Shown here one piece after another: positions 1 to 8,952 of a stretch of DNA of 64,000 nt. Positions within the stretch are counted from its first letter, which is position 1; each line of letters opens with the position of its first letter. Below the pieces are notes generated by a model. It saw only the letters and a list, made by a program, of their open reading frames with translations, was not told where the DNA came from and made no database searches. Source of the DNA: Segetibacter sp. (GTDB lineage Bacteria; Bacteroidota; Bacteroidia; Chitinophagales; Chitinophagaceae); assembly GCA_028288485.1 (NCBI GenBank), contig JAQBNO010000078.1:1-64000 (forward strand), read 5' to 3'. The position numbers were made by a program, and so were the translations under genes.

Positions 1-118
1 ATCTTCACTCTTGAAGACCTTGTTAGTGATAAGGTTTTGAACCTCTTAGACCCTCTCTCGTCTCACTCTTTTTACTACCGTAAGAACTGCTGTTTTACCC
101 GTTTTTTATTTGGGAGTG

Positions 119-150
119 CAAAGATAAGAAGTTTAAGCCTATCTGATCAA
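119..150 (-). promoter_or_regulatory. Proximal leftward promoter (TTG-N21-TAnnTTTG)
   Basis: On the minus strand TATCTTTG (119-126) is a perfect -7 element, with TTG (148-150) 21 bases upstream. It sits 227 bp downstream of a second promoter with a similar start-site region, an arrangement seen for very strongly expressed operons such as rRNA. What it drives lies to the left of the window. Confidence 0.65.
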
Positions 151-345
151 ATTTCTTCTTGACTTTTTATTCCTTTTAACAGGATCGAAACTCGATGTTG
201 GTTTCCAAATTTAAGTCCTCGACAAGGACAAAAAACCAATCTTACTATTAATTCTGCCAAATTTCTTCTAGGAGTATTCAGAGTAGATCTGAGCGAAACT
301 TGGTAATTATTGAAGAACTTTTTCCCCTTTTTTTAATTGGGATTG

Positions 346-375
346 CAAAGGTAGCAGTTTTTTCCATTCTACCAA
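346..375 (-). promoter_or_regulatory. Distal leftward promoter (TTTG-N19-TAnnTTTG)
   Basis: On the minus strand TACCTTTG (346-353) matches the Bacteroidota -7 element TAnnTTTG exactly. A TTTG -33 element starts 19 bases upstream (373-376). The transcript would start near 340 and run leftwards. The sequence just downstream (CAATCCCAATTAAAAAAAGG) is closely similar to that downstream of the proximal promoter at 119-126. Strong match to consensus; the gene served is outside the window. Confidence 0.65.
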
Positions 376-593
376 ATAAACTTAGTGAAGTTTATTTTTA
401 TTTTTTTATCCTTTTTGCCCCAAGGAACTGTGCTTATTGAAAACATAAGAAAGGGAATGTTGATAGTAAATTTATACGTTCGAAGAAATGCTAAAGATAT
501 TTTTCCTCATCTACCCGCCGACTAGTAGGATGACATGCGGTAACGTGAAGTAAGGGATGAAATAGAAAAAAAGATGCCAAAAGATTTGCGGAT

Positions 594-651
594 GAAGTGA
601 TTGCGACGCAACAGTGCCCCTATAAAAAAATACCGCCGGTACCAAAAAAAG
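594..651 (-). repeat. Dispersed intergenic repeat, copy A (GCGACGC type)
   Basis: Core TGCGACGCA at 602-610, with TTTTTTTGGTACCGG at the other end on the minus strand. It lies about 30 bp downstream of the truA stop, oriented so that the T-rich end faces the gene. The far side carries an additional block (AAATCTTTTGGCATCTTTTT) that recurs in part in other copies. Confidence 0.7.
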
Positions 652-683
652 ATTAATATAAATCGAATTATCCTCGTAATCAT

Positions 684-1424
684 CTACTTGAACAACGAAG
701 CAGGGTATTCGACCTTACAAAGAAATAAGCCGTGAGCAGGAGTGGCAAAGTTAGCGTTTGTGCAGTCCTTTAATTGAATAATATTTTCAAAATCGCCGAG
801 TGAAATCTTTTTGCGCCCTACTAACAACATTGTTCCCACCATACCGCGTACCATACCGCGTAAAAATCGATTCGCCTTGACATTATATACCAGGCTGTTG
901 TTTTGCAATACCCATTCGCTTTTAAGTATGGTACACTGATGGGTAAAAACCTGTGTGTTTCGTTTGGAAAAAGATGTATAATCGGAATAACGGTACAGCA
1001 TTTCTGCTGCCTGGTTTAACAAGTTTGTATCAACAGAAAAAGGGTAATACCAGGAAGTATCGATCGAAAAAGGATCTTTTGTCGTTGTAATAAAATATTT
1101 ATATTCACGTGATACAGCGAGGAAACGGGCATGAGCGTCGGGGGCTACAGGAAATATGGATTTTACAACTATATCTCGAGGCAGTAACGCATTTACATTA
1201 TAAATCGAACCGGGCTTAAAATCGATTGCAAGATCGAAATGAAAGAAGTTTTGCATGGCATGAACACCTGCATCGGTTCGGGAAGAACCAGTTAAAGCAA
1301 TATTAGCCCTCGTGACTATCTGTAACGCTTTTTCTAACTCGCCCTGAACCGTATTTGCATTTAGCTGTATCTGAAAGCCCGCGTAATTGGTTCCTTTGTA
1401 ACTTACTTCCAGGAAGTACCTCAT
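684..1424 (-). CDS. truA: tRNA pseudouridine synthase A
   Basis: Isomerises uridines 38-40 in the anticodon stem of many tRNAs to pseudouridine in the cytoplasm. The 246-residue product has the usual TruA length. The catalytic motif RTDAGVHA is present, with the nucleophilic aspartate at about residue 51, and the N-terminus MRYFLEVSYKGTNYAGFQ is typical, so the ATG at 1424 is accepted. It follows the DUF4476 gene by 25 bp on the same strand and may be co-transcribed. Copy A of the dispersed repeat follows its stop codon. Identification is secure. Confidence 0.97.
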   Translation of the reverse strand: MRYFLEVSYKGTNYAGFQIQLNANTVQGELEKALQIVTRANIALTGSSRTDAGVHAMQNFFHFDLAIDFKPGSIYNVNALLPRDIVVKSIFPVAPDAHARFLAVSREYKYFITTTKDPFSIDTSWYYPFSVDTNLLNQAAEMLYRYSDYTSFSKRNTQVFTHQCTILKSEWVLQNNSLVYNVKANRFLRGMVRGMVGTMLLVGRKKISLGDFENIIQLKDCTNANFATPAHGLFLCKVEYPASLFK

Positions 1425-1449
1425 GCTGGTGTTTTAGATACTTCCTACG

Positions 1450-2715
1450 CTAAGGAATTAATGCTTTGAAACGATTAACGAAAGCCGGATCAACAAATTC
1501 GGATTGAAGTGTAAGGTATTGTTGAGTGTCTGCTACTGATACCAATGAGGCTTCAAAAAATTTAAACCTTCCTTCGTCGGACATAAATAAAGTAGAAAGG
1601 GCTTTTATCTGGCTGGTGGTAAAACATTTATTTCTATATACCTTTTTTGCTTCGCTAATCATCTTTTCATCGCTTGTTTCGCCGGCCATCTTTTTCCTCA
1701 AACGGGCGTAGTCATCATCGGTAGCAATATTATTACAATAACTATTAGCAGGTATGGAAGAAATTGCTGATTGCTTGCTACCTCCCCTTTGAACGGCATC
1801 GGTTTTCGCTACGTTCATGTCGACATCGAGAAACTTAAAACCTTGTTTATTGTTTGCGGATGTTTTTGATGAATTTGAATTAGAAGCTATAACAGTATTG
1901 CTATTTGCAGCAATAGTTGTATCGGATAAAGCAACCGTTTCTGAAGTTGTTTTAGCTTTGGCTGAAGGAATAATAATATTTACAGTATCGGTTACTTTAC
2001 CGTTTTTATCAGTATAAGATAGGCTTACACCCTCCGCAGCTTTAACTTCTGATACTTTTTTAACATCGGTCCTGGAAGCCGCTTCGGGAGCACTCCCTTC
2101 AGATCTTACCGTGGTATTTGCTGCAGCAGGTGTTTGTAGAGTGCTTTTATCAGCCTCAGTTGCAGTAACAGTGGCATTCGGTTTTGTTACTTCCGACAAT
2201 AATTCATTAGCTACAGGCCCAGGTTGAGAAGCCAAAGAATCGGCAGATCTTTTTGTTTGGTCAGTAACCAACCGATTTTCTTTTTTCTTTCGATCGAAAG
2301 ATATAACAGCCTCCGCATTTTCTTTTGCGAGCGCCGCTTCCTTTAGAGCTTTAGCCACATCGTTTGAAGGACTAGCTCCAGCCATAGTAACACTTAAGGA
2401 TTGAAGATTAAAAAGGCCTAATCCCTTTTCGCCGAAATTTTTAAGGTTGAAACCGAGGTCCTTTTTACTAATAGTAAACTGAAAAGATTGTTCGGGGATT
2501 GAATTTTGCGCAAATCCGATTGAACAGTTATAATCACCATCGGGTAGTTTAGGAATGATAACATACCCCCCAGCGGTTGAACTGTGCAATTTCCCGTTGA
2601 TTAACACATAAAAAGGCTGGTTATTTTCAGATTGAATAAAGACGAAGTGCTTTTCCTGGGCTGAAAGGGTTGTCAAACAAAAAGAGAGAAAAAATATACT
2701 TAGGAAGTATTTCAT
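1450..2715 (-). CDS. Secreted DUF4476-containing protein
   Basis: A 421-residue protein of unknown function. Residues 1-19 form a signal peptide ending in a TLSAQ-type cleavage site. The following ~100 residues are a beta-rich domain; residues ~115-310 are a low-complexity Ala/Ser/Thr/Lys/Glu-rich linker; the last ~100 residues contain two cysteines and the helical pattern of DUF4476 (TSQIKALSTLF near residue 365, RFKFFEASL after it), a domain found mostly in Bacteroidota envelope proteins. It is probably periplasmic or surface exposed. The DUF assignment is by eye. ORFs on the plus strand inside it are shadows. Confidence 0.75.
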   Translation of the reverse strand: MKYFLSIFFLSFCLTTLSAQEKHFVFIQSENNQPFYVLINGKLHSSTAGGYVIIPKLPDGDYNCSIGFAQNSIPEQSFQFTISKKDLGFNLKNFGEKGLGLFNLQSLSVTMAGASPSNDVAKALKEAALAKENAEAVISFDRKKKENRLVTDQTKRSADSLASQPGPVANELLSEVTKPNATVTATEADKSTLQTPAAANTTVRSEGSAPEAASRTDVKKVSEVKAAEGVSLSYTDKNGKVTDTVNIIIPSAKAKTTSETVALSDTTIAANSNTVIASNSNSSKTSANNKQGFKFLDVDMNVAKTDAVQRGGSKQSAISSIPANSYCNNIATDDDYARLRKKMAGETSDEKMISEAKKVYRNKCFTTSQIKALSTLFMSDEGRFKFFEASLVSVADTQQYLTLQSEFVDPAFVNRFKALIP

Positions 2716-3043
2716 TTAATAAGGTTGAATTTATTGCTTCAATAGGCTCGGCGTAACAAAGCTAAATAAAAGCATGTTTTTATTTATATTATAACTCGGT
2801 TTTAAACTTTCTGAAACTTCCCAGCAAAAACAATGCTTAGTGATTATCAGTGATAATATTTTTTCTTTCAAATAACATTTAGATGAAGATCGAGCATGTT
2901 TATAATAGGAATTGTATGGGAATGGAGGCTGCTATGAAAAGATACCGTAGAAGTGAGTGACACAACCGGAGATACGGAAAGAACCAATGCCGGCTCCATA
3001 AAAAAGGAAATTGCAGTGTTGTCTCTGTTCCAGTAAGGAGTCG
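2716..3043. other. Intergenic region upstream of DUF4476 gene
   Basis: A 328-bp gap between two minus-strand genes. It should hold the promoter of the DUF4476/truA unit, but I see no clean TAnnTTTG element. The purD-proximal part is occupied by copy B of the dispersed repeat. Nothing coding is visible. Confidence 0.5.
2947..3006 (-). repeat. Dispersed intergenic repeat, copy B (GTGACAC type)
   Basis: Core GTGACAC at 2957-2963 and, on the minus strand, TTTTTTATGGAGCCGGC at the gene-facing end. It lies about 40 bp downstream of the purD stop codon, with its T-rich end facing purD. A short GGTATCTTTTC block follows the core, as in copies A, J and K. Confidence 0.7.
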
Positions 3044-4327
3044 CTAATCAAACTCGTACCCAATATCCTTACGATAGTACATTCCTTCAAAAGATATATT
3101 TTTCAGAACCTCCATAGAGCTAGTAACAGCTTCTTTTATATTATCGCCAAAACACGTTACAGCTAATACCCGGCCACCGTTTGTTACAATTTGATCGTCG
3201 TTTTGTTTTGTACCCGCATGAAAAATCAGCATCTCTTTTTGCCCGAATATTTTATTTAAACCGGTAATACTCATATTTTTCCTGTATTCTCCCGGATAAC
3301 CTCCGCTAACTGCCATTACTGTGCAACAAGCTCTTTCATCAATTTCAATTAGCTGATTTTGTAAATCACCTTTATGCATGGCAACAAATAAATGGACAAG
3401 GTCATTTTTTAATTTTGGTATCACGACCTCCGTTTCCGGATCGCCCATACGACAATTATACTCTATCAAGTACGGTTCATCGTTTACTTTAATCAGTCCG
3501 AAAAATACAAAGCCTTTATATGTAAGGCCTTCTTCATGAATGCCTTTGATGGTAGGCTCAATAATGGTTTTTTCTACTTTCTGCATAAAGACTTGGTCAA
3601 CAAACGAAACCGGGCTAACGCAACCCATTCCCCCGGTATTCGGTCCCGTATCGCCCTCTCCAATTCTTTTATAATCTTTTGCGTGCCCGAGGATTTTATA
3701 ATTTTTTCCATCGGTCAATACAAAAACACTTACTTCAATGCCCTGCAAAAATTCTTCAACAACTACCTTGGCGCTCGCCTCACCAAATTGACGGTCTTTG
3801 ATCATTGCTGTAAAAACTTCCTTTGCTTCCGCTGAATTTTCACAAATAACGACGCCTTTGCCTGCAGCTAACCCATCGGCTTTTAAAACAATAGGAGTAC
3901 TATGTTGCTCCAGGTATTTTATTCCATCATCAAAATTCGATTCATTGAATTCACCATACCCGGCGGTTGGAATATTATGCCGCTGCATAAAACGTTTCGA
4001 AAAAGCTTTGCTTCCTTCGAGTTGGGCACCGGCCGCAGATGGACCAATTACTATTATATGTTGTAAGGATTTATCTATTATAAAAAAATCGTAGATACCC
4101 AATACCAAAGGGTCTTCAGGACCAACGATCACCATTTCAATTTTTTCGGTAATACAAAAGTTTTTAATCGCTTCAAAGTCAGTTACAGCAATCGCTACAT
4201 TTTTACCAAAGGATGCTGTTCCCGCATTTCCGGGCGCTATAAAAAGTTCTGAGCAGCGTTCACTTTGCTTTACTTTCCATGCGAACGCATGTTCGCGTCC
4301 TCCTGAACCTAACAAAAGTATATTCAT
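3044..4327 (-). CDS. purD: Phosphoribosylamine-glycine ligase
   Basis: Second step of purine synthesis: joins glycine to 5-phosphoribosylamine with ATP to give GAR. The 427-residue length is normal. The N-terminus MNILLLGSGGREHAFAWK is diagnostic, followed by the ATP-grasp domain (PIVLKADGLAAGKGVVI) and the signature GDTGPNTGGMGC, then the metal-binding EYNCRMGDPETE. It is a monocistronic gene on the minus strand, divergent from the POT transporter 143 bp away. Intact, and identification is secure. Confidence 0.98.
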   Translation of the reverse strand: MNILLLGSGGREHAFAWKVKQSERCSELFIAPGNAGTASFGKNVAIAVTDFEAIKNFCITEKIEMVIVGPEDPLVLGIYDFFIIDKSLQHIIVIGPSAAGAQLEGSKAFSKRFMQRHNIPTAGYGEFNESNFDDGIKYLEQHSTPIVLKADGLAAGKGVVICENSAEAKEVFTAMIKDRQFGEASAKVVVEEFLQGIEVSVFVLTDGKNYKILGHAKDYKRIGEGDTGPNTGGMGCVSPVSFVDQVFMQKVEKTIIEPTIKGIHEEGLTYKGFVFFGLIKVNDEPYLIEYNCRMGDPETEVVIPKLKNDLVHLFVAMHKGDLQNQLIEIDERACCTVMAVSGGYPGEYRKNMSITGLNKIFGQKEMLIFHAGTKQNDDQIVTNGGRVLAVTCFGDNIKEAVTSSMEVLKNISFEGMYYRKDIGYEFD

Positions 4328-4470
4328 AACTAAAAGTTTATAAGCAGGTGAGTTAAGGCGCGAAAATAGAAACTATTTGCAATTCAATGAATACATACAA
4401 CAGTTACGAGACAACTAATTGGAATAATCAGTATTTTGAGCCGTTAAATAACTGACAAAATAAAAAACCT

Positions 4471-6252
4471 ATGAATATTACACCCAATGAGGAATCAATA
4501 ATGCAGGCCAGCCCAGGGCATCCGAAAGGGTTGAGGGTTCTGTTTGCAACCGAAATGTGGGAACGTTTCAACTTTTACGGAATGCGTGCTTTGCTTACCT
4601 TGTTCCTCGCAAACGCCCTGTTACTTGGCGAGCAGGAAGCATCGTTGATCTACGGTGGTTTTCTTGGCTTAAGTTATTTAACACCTATGCTTGGCGGATA
4701 CATAGCCGACAAATACCTTGGAAACAGAAATTGTATTATACTAGGTGGATTAACGATGGCTTTAGGTCAACTATTGCTATTTGTAAGTGCCAGCACTTTC
4801 GATACAAATCTTAGCCTTGCAAAGGCTGTAATGTGGTTAGCACTACTTGTTATCGTTTTTGGAAATGGTTTTTTTAAGCCTAATATTTCATCGATGGTTG
4901 GGCAGCTTTACCCTGTTGAACAAAAAAGTAAACTAGATTCAGCCTTTACCATTTTTTACATGGGCATTAACGTTGGCGCTCTTTTAGGGCAAACCATATG
5001 CCCTTTGTTAGGAGATGTGGAAACAACTACCATTGTAAATGGTGTTGAAAAAAATGTAAGAAACCTGGCAGCTTTTAAGTGGGGCTTTATGGCCGCTGGA
5101 GTCGCAATGCTGACAGGAACCGTCGTTTTCTATCTCCTTAAAAATAAATACGTAGTAACCCCAACCGGAGAGGCGATTGGTGGAAGACCAGATCATAAAA
5201 GATCGGAGTTGGAAGGTGATGCATCTGCAAAGTTTACCCGTAAATCATCGATTATTTTAATCGGTCTTGTCATCGTGTTTTATTTCCTGTTCCAGTACCT
5301 CTCATGGGATTCTAATACGGCCCCTATGACAGGGGAGGGTGTAGGTGCTTACTTCAAGGCGCTTGCTCTATCACCTATAAAAACTTTTGTTTATCCTTTT
5401 ATTTATGCTTCCGGCCTTAGCCTGGCTATTTTTATTTTAACTGATAAGTCGTTGACCAAAGTAGAAACCCAGCGAATCCTGGTTTTATATATTGTAGCCT
5501 TTTTTGTGATCTTCTTTTGGGCAGCGTTTGAACAAGCCGGCTCTTCCTTAACGTTTATTGCAGACAATCAGACCGACACCAACATTTTTGGTTGGAACAT
5601 GCCGCCAAGCATGGTTCAAAATTTCAACGGATTTTTCGTAATTATTTTCGCACTGCCTTTTAGCGCTTTATGGCTTTGGATGCAAAAGAGGAAAATGGAA
5701 CCTATTTCACCCGTAAAACAAGCACTCGGGCTTGCCCTGATTGCTTTAGGCTACCTGATAATCGCCCTGCAGGTTAAAGACCTTGGCACTACCGGAAAAC
5801 TAGGTGTTATCTGGTTAATCATATTATACCTGTTGCATACCTGGGGCGAATTGTGCCTTTCCCCGATTGGCCTTTCGCTGGTTGCAAAATTAGCCCCTAA
5901 ACGATTTGCCTCCTTATTAATGGGCGTTTGGTTTTTAAGCAATGCTGCCGGGTATGCATTAACCGGAACATTAGGAGCGTTACTGCCGCCTACAGGCGAT
6001 AAATATACGATGGCTTCCGAAAAAGGAATTAACCTGCAGGCTATTTTAAACGGCCAGTCTCAAGCTACTACCGAACAACTCGCATTCCTTTCCGAAAAAA
6101 AAATCCCCCTGGTTTATCCAACTTTTGCAGGCTTTACTATCGAAACATTATTCGACTTTTTTATGGTATTTGTAATATTGTGCGGAGCGGCGTCTCTAAT
6201 TCTGTATGCGATAAGCCCGATATTAAAACGAATGATGCACGGGGTGAAATAA
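4471..6252 (+). CDS. POT/PTR2 family proton-coupled di/tripeptide transporter
   Basis: Inner-membrane MFS transporter that imports di- and tripeptides with protons. The 593-residue protein has about 14 hydrophobic segments. The POT fingerprint EMWERFNFYGMRALL (residues ~28-42) contains the ExxERF proton-coupling motif, and FYMGINVGALLG near residue 165 is the PTR2 signature. Start at 4471 follows the track; Met11 (4501) is an equally plausible start because family members often begin just before HPKGL. The next plus-strand gene encodes an OPT transporter, so the two may serve peptide uptake together. Substrate range is inferred from the family only. Confidence 0.93.
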   Translation: MNITPNEESIMQASPGHPKGLRVLFATEMWERFNFYGMRALLTLFLANALLLGEQEASLIYGGFLGLSYLTPMLGGYIADKYLGNRNCIILGGLTMALGQLLLFVSASTFDTNLSLAKAVMWLALLVIVFGNGFFKPNISSMVGQLYPVEQKSKLDSAFTIFYMGINVGALLGQTICPLLGDVETTTIVNGVEKNVRNLAAFKWGFMAAGVAMLTGTVVFYLLKNKYVVTPTGEAIGGRPDHKRSELEGDASAKFTRKSSIILIGLVIVFYFLFQYLSWDSNTAPMTGEGVGAYFKALALSPIKTFVYPFIYASGLSLAIFILTDKSLTKVETQRILVLYIVAFFVIFFWAAFEQAGSSLTFIADNQTDTNIFGWNMPPSMVQNFNGFFVIIFALPFSALWLWMQKRKMEPISPVKQALGLALIALGYLIIALQVKDLGTTGKLGVIWLIILYLLHTWGELCLSPIGLSLVAKLAPKRFASLLMGVWFLSNAAGYALTGTLGALLPPTGDKYTMASEKGINLQAILNGQSQATTEQLAFLSEKKIPLVYPTFAGFTIETLFDFFMVFVILCGAASLILYAISPILKRMMHGVK

Positions 6253-6568
6253 AGTCTATAGCATTTGAAAGACACTTTCAAATACTTTTTTGTGTAACCA
6301 GCCACAGTTTTTTCAATGCTTCATTGTTGTGTCACTCCCTTGTACTTATAAGTCTTTGTGCATCTTTTCGGGTACGCTGAATGACTGCGAAAAGCCGCCA
6401 TTAATTATAATACGGGCATCTCGTGTACCATTCTCAGTTTTTTCAACACTGCCGGGTAGCAGCACTACGATTACTCATGAAACTTGAACAACTGGAAATA
6501 CCAGTGCGGCAGGTTCCCATTTTAATACAATCACTTACAGTACTTAAATTGCATTAAACCAAAATTCC
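6253..6568. other. Intergenic region between POT and OPT genes
   Basis: A 316-bp gap holding copy K of the dispersed repeat. The rest shows no ORF or clear promoter; the two plus-strand transporter genes are therefore probably separate transcription units or a loosely spaced operon. Confidence 0.5.
6286..6347 (+). repeat. Dispersed intergenic repeat, copy K (GTGTCAC type)
   Basis: Begins with CTTTTTTGTGTAACCAGCC about 30 bp after the POT stop codon and ends with the core GTGTCAC (6329-6335) and CCCTTGTACTT. A TGCATCTTTTC block follows, as in copies A, B and J. The T-rich end faces the upstream gene. Confidence 0.7.
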
Positions 6569-8671
6569 ATGATCGAAAAAAAAGCGTTCAAACCTTTTGT
6601 TGCTCCTGAAACAAGCATGAAAGAATTTACAGTTCGTGCTGTAGTTATGGGTTGCGTAATGGGTTGTCTTTTTGGTGCAGCCACCGTATACCTCGCTTTG
6701 AAAGCCGGCTTAACCGTTAGCGCATCTATTCCAATTGCTGTAATAGCCATTACGCTCGGACGTAAACTCTTCAGAACAACAATTTTAGAAAACAATATTA
6801 TTCAAACGACAGGCTCTGCCAGCGAAAGTATTGCTGCCGGGGTGGCATTTACCTTACCGGGGTTTTTGTTTCTATCAATAGCGGAAAATGGAAAAAGCGT
6901 AGGAACCGAATACTTTAACTACATGACTATTTTGGTGCTTGCAATTTTTGGCGGTCTGCTTGGAACCCTAATGATGATCCCTTTACGACGATCGTTAATA
7001 GTGAAAGAACACGATACCCTTCCCTACCCTGAAGGAACTGCATGCGCAGCAGTACTAAAGGCTGGGGAAAAGGGTGGAGAGGTTTCGAAGACTGCATTTA
7101 TGGGTGTAGCTGTTGCACTGGTATATGCTTTCCTGCAAAGAATTTTTCATGTAATAAGTGAGGTTCCGGGTTATGCAACGAGTTTAAGGAACAAATATTT
7201 CCCGGCGGCACATGTAAGCGGTGAAATAACACCTGAATATTTAGGAGTCGGATATATTATAGGACCAAAGATAGCAGGTGTATTGGTTGCAGGTGGCGTT
7301 CTGAGCTGGATGGTTTTTAATCCTCTGCTTGCTACCTTAATCCAGGATCAGACGGTGATCGCAAGCCAGTTGGTAAAACTTGGATATTTAAAAGATTTAA
7401 ACACCGCGGGTGGTGCAGGAAGCTGGGACCCCGTGTCTCATACGTTTGCCGATACTGCTTCAGCACTTTATCGTGCATATATCAGGCAGGTAGGTGCAGG
7501 AGCGGTGGCCGCGGGAGGTTTCATTACACTACTAAAAACAATTCCTACCATCATATCCTCTTTTAAAGAAAGTGTAGGTTCATTTAAGGAAACGAAAACA
7601 ACGGGGGCAGTTCTTCGCACAGAAAAAGACCTGAGTATAAAAATTGTCTTATTTGGAAGTCTTGGATTGATATTGCTGATGGCGTTTATACCCATGATTC
7701 CCGGTAATGGCGTTTTAAGCAAGCTGCTATTAGGTGTATTGGTAGTTGTGTTCGGAGCTTTCTTTGTAACCGTTTCGTCGAGGATTGTTGGAATTATTGG
7801 TTCGAGCAATAACCCGATCAGTGGAATGACGATAGCTACAGTAATGGCAACGTGCCTTGTATTTATTGGAATTGGCTGGAGCGGAAAAACATACGAACCT
7901 ATGGTTCTTGTTGTAGGCGGAATGATCTGTATTGCTGCAGCCAATGCGGGAGCCACCTCGCAGGATTTGAAAACTGGCTACATAGTTGGAGCAACTCCGC
8001 GCTATCAACAGCTTGCCTTATTTATCGGCGCTATTGTTTCTTCTATTGTAATTGGTTTAACTGTTAAAGTATTGGATTCACCAACTATTGAGATGGCTCA
8101 ACAAGGCATTACCCATGCTATAGGAAGTGATAAATTTCCGGCACCACAAGCAACTTTAATGGCAACATTAATCAAAGGAATTTTATCGTTTAATCTTGAC
8201 TGGCAGTTTGTTTTTGTAGGTGTTGCGCTTTCTGTAACGATGGAACTTTGCGGCATTAAGTCGTTAAGTTTTGCTGTAGGCGCTTACTTACCACTTTCAA
8301 CCACACTTCCAATTTTTGCAGGTGGCGCTATTCGTGGCATTGTAGACTGGCGTAAGATTAAAAAAGAAGGGGTGATGGAAGACGATGACCTGGGCAAAGG
8401 AAGTTTATTTGCAACCGGCCTTGTAGCCGGCGGTGCGCTGGCGGGAGTTGCAGTTGCGTTGCTGACTGCAGGCAGTGATAATATTGCAAGTAAACTGCAA
8501 TTGCTAAGTGCCGAACATGGATTGATCAACACCCTGGGAGATGCAGGATATCAAATTCTTGGTGTACTATTCTTTGCCGTCATGGCATGGCTCCTATACA
8601 AAACGGCGATCAAAAAAAATCCTACGATTGATACTGGAGAAACCACTGATTATGTGCAGGATGTTAAATAG
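6569..8671 (+). CDS. OPT family oligopeptide transporter
   Basis: Inner-membrane carrier of the OPT superfamily (oligopeptide or metal-chelate uptake). The 700-residue product has about 15 hydrophobic segments. Family hallmarks are TTGSASESIAAG at residues ~81-92 and LPYPEGTACAAVL at ~151-163. No truncation or frameshift is visible. A strong terminator follows at 8728-8762. Next to the POT transporter it suggests a peptide-scavenging pair, but OPT members can also carry iron complexes, so the substrate is not settled by sequence. Confidence 0.9.
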   Translation: MIEKKAFKPFVAPETSMKEFTVRAVVMGCVMGCLFGAATVYLALKAGLTVSASIPIAVIAITLGRKLFRTTILENNIIQTTGSASESIAAGVAFTLPGFLFLSIAENGKSVGTEYFNYMTILVLAIFGGLLGTLMMIPLRRSLIVKEHDTLPYPEGTACAAVLKAGEKGGEVSKTAFMGVAVALVYAFLQRIFHVISEVPGYATSLRNKYFPAAHVSGEITPEYLGVGYIIGPKIAGVLVAGGVLSWMVFNPLLATLIQDQTVIASQLVKLGYLKDLNTAGGAGSWDPVSHTFADTASALYRAYIRQVGAGAVAAGGFITLLKTIPTIISSFKESVGSFKETKTTGAVLRTEKDLSIKIVLFGSLGLILLMAFIPMIPGNGVLSKLLLGVLVVVFGAFFVTVSSRIVGIIGSSNNPISGMTIATVMATCLVFIGIGWSGKTYEPMVLVVGGMICIAAANAGATSQDLKTGYIVGATPRYQQLALFIGAIVSSIVIGLTVKVLDSPTIEMAQQGITHAIGSDKFPAPQATLMATLIKGILSFNLDWQFVFVGVALSVTMELCGIKSLSFAVGAYLPLSTTLPIFAGGAIRGIVDWRKIKKEGVMEDDDLGKGSLFATGLVAGGALAGVAVALLTAGSDNIASKLQLLSAEHGLINTLGDAGYQILGVLFFAVMAWLLYKTAIKKNPTIDTGETTDYVQDVK

Positions 8672-8727
8672 AAAGGTCTTTAGGAAATAGGATGCTTACG
8701 TAAATTGATCAAAAACAGCAGTAAAAC

Positions 8728-8762
8728 AAAAGGCCTGGAAACTTCTTTACAGGCCTTTTTTG
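8728..8762 (+). terminator. Rho-independent terminator after OPT gene
   Basis: Stem AAAGGCCTG / CAGGCCTTT around a 12-base loop, followed by a T-run. Located 57 bp after the OPT stop codon. Confidence 0.85.
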
Positions 8763-8821
8763 TTTCGTGCAATGTTTATCGGAATTTATTTGCGCCTGGG
8801 GAAAAAGTCGAATAACGAAAT

Positions 8822-8886
8822 CCAGTAAAAGTGTGCGACGCAACGGCTGCCACATAGGTGTTCAAATGATCACTACCAAAAATTCC
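8822..8886 (-). repeat. Dispersed intergenic repeat, copy C (GCGACGC type)
   Basis: Core TGCGACGCA at 8834-8842; minus-strand form starts GGAATTTTTGGTAGTG. Lies in a convergent gap between the OPT gene and the membrane-protein gene at 8953, so its orientation is uninformative. Confidence 0.7.
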
Positions 8887-8952
8887 ACCAGCTTTTTTAA
8901 CCACAATTATTGCAGGGGGTAAAGCCGGGACTACTATCAAAATGACAATTAA

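Larger units (their letters stand above)
1..683. other. Non-coding left edge with leftward promoters
   Basis: No convincing ORF lies in these 683 bases. On the minus strand there are two well-formed Bacteroidota promoters (listed separately) whose downstream leader segments resemble each other, so transcription runs leftwards out of the window into a gene I cannot see. The right end holds one copy of the dispersed intergenic repeat, just downstream of the truA stop codon. The extreme left (1-110) would be the untranslated leader of the leftward transcript; it has no recognisable tRNA fold. Confidence 0.6.

Noticed and set aside
1-110. Possible tRNA at the left edge (GGTTCAAAACC resembles a T-loop)
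   Set aside because: No cloverleaf could be drawn; the stem is only four pairs.
1526-2017. ORFs on the plus strand within the DUF4476 gene
   Set aside because: Shadow frames of a low-complexity coding region.
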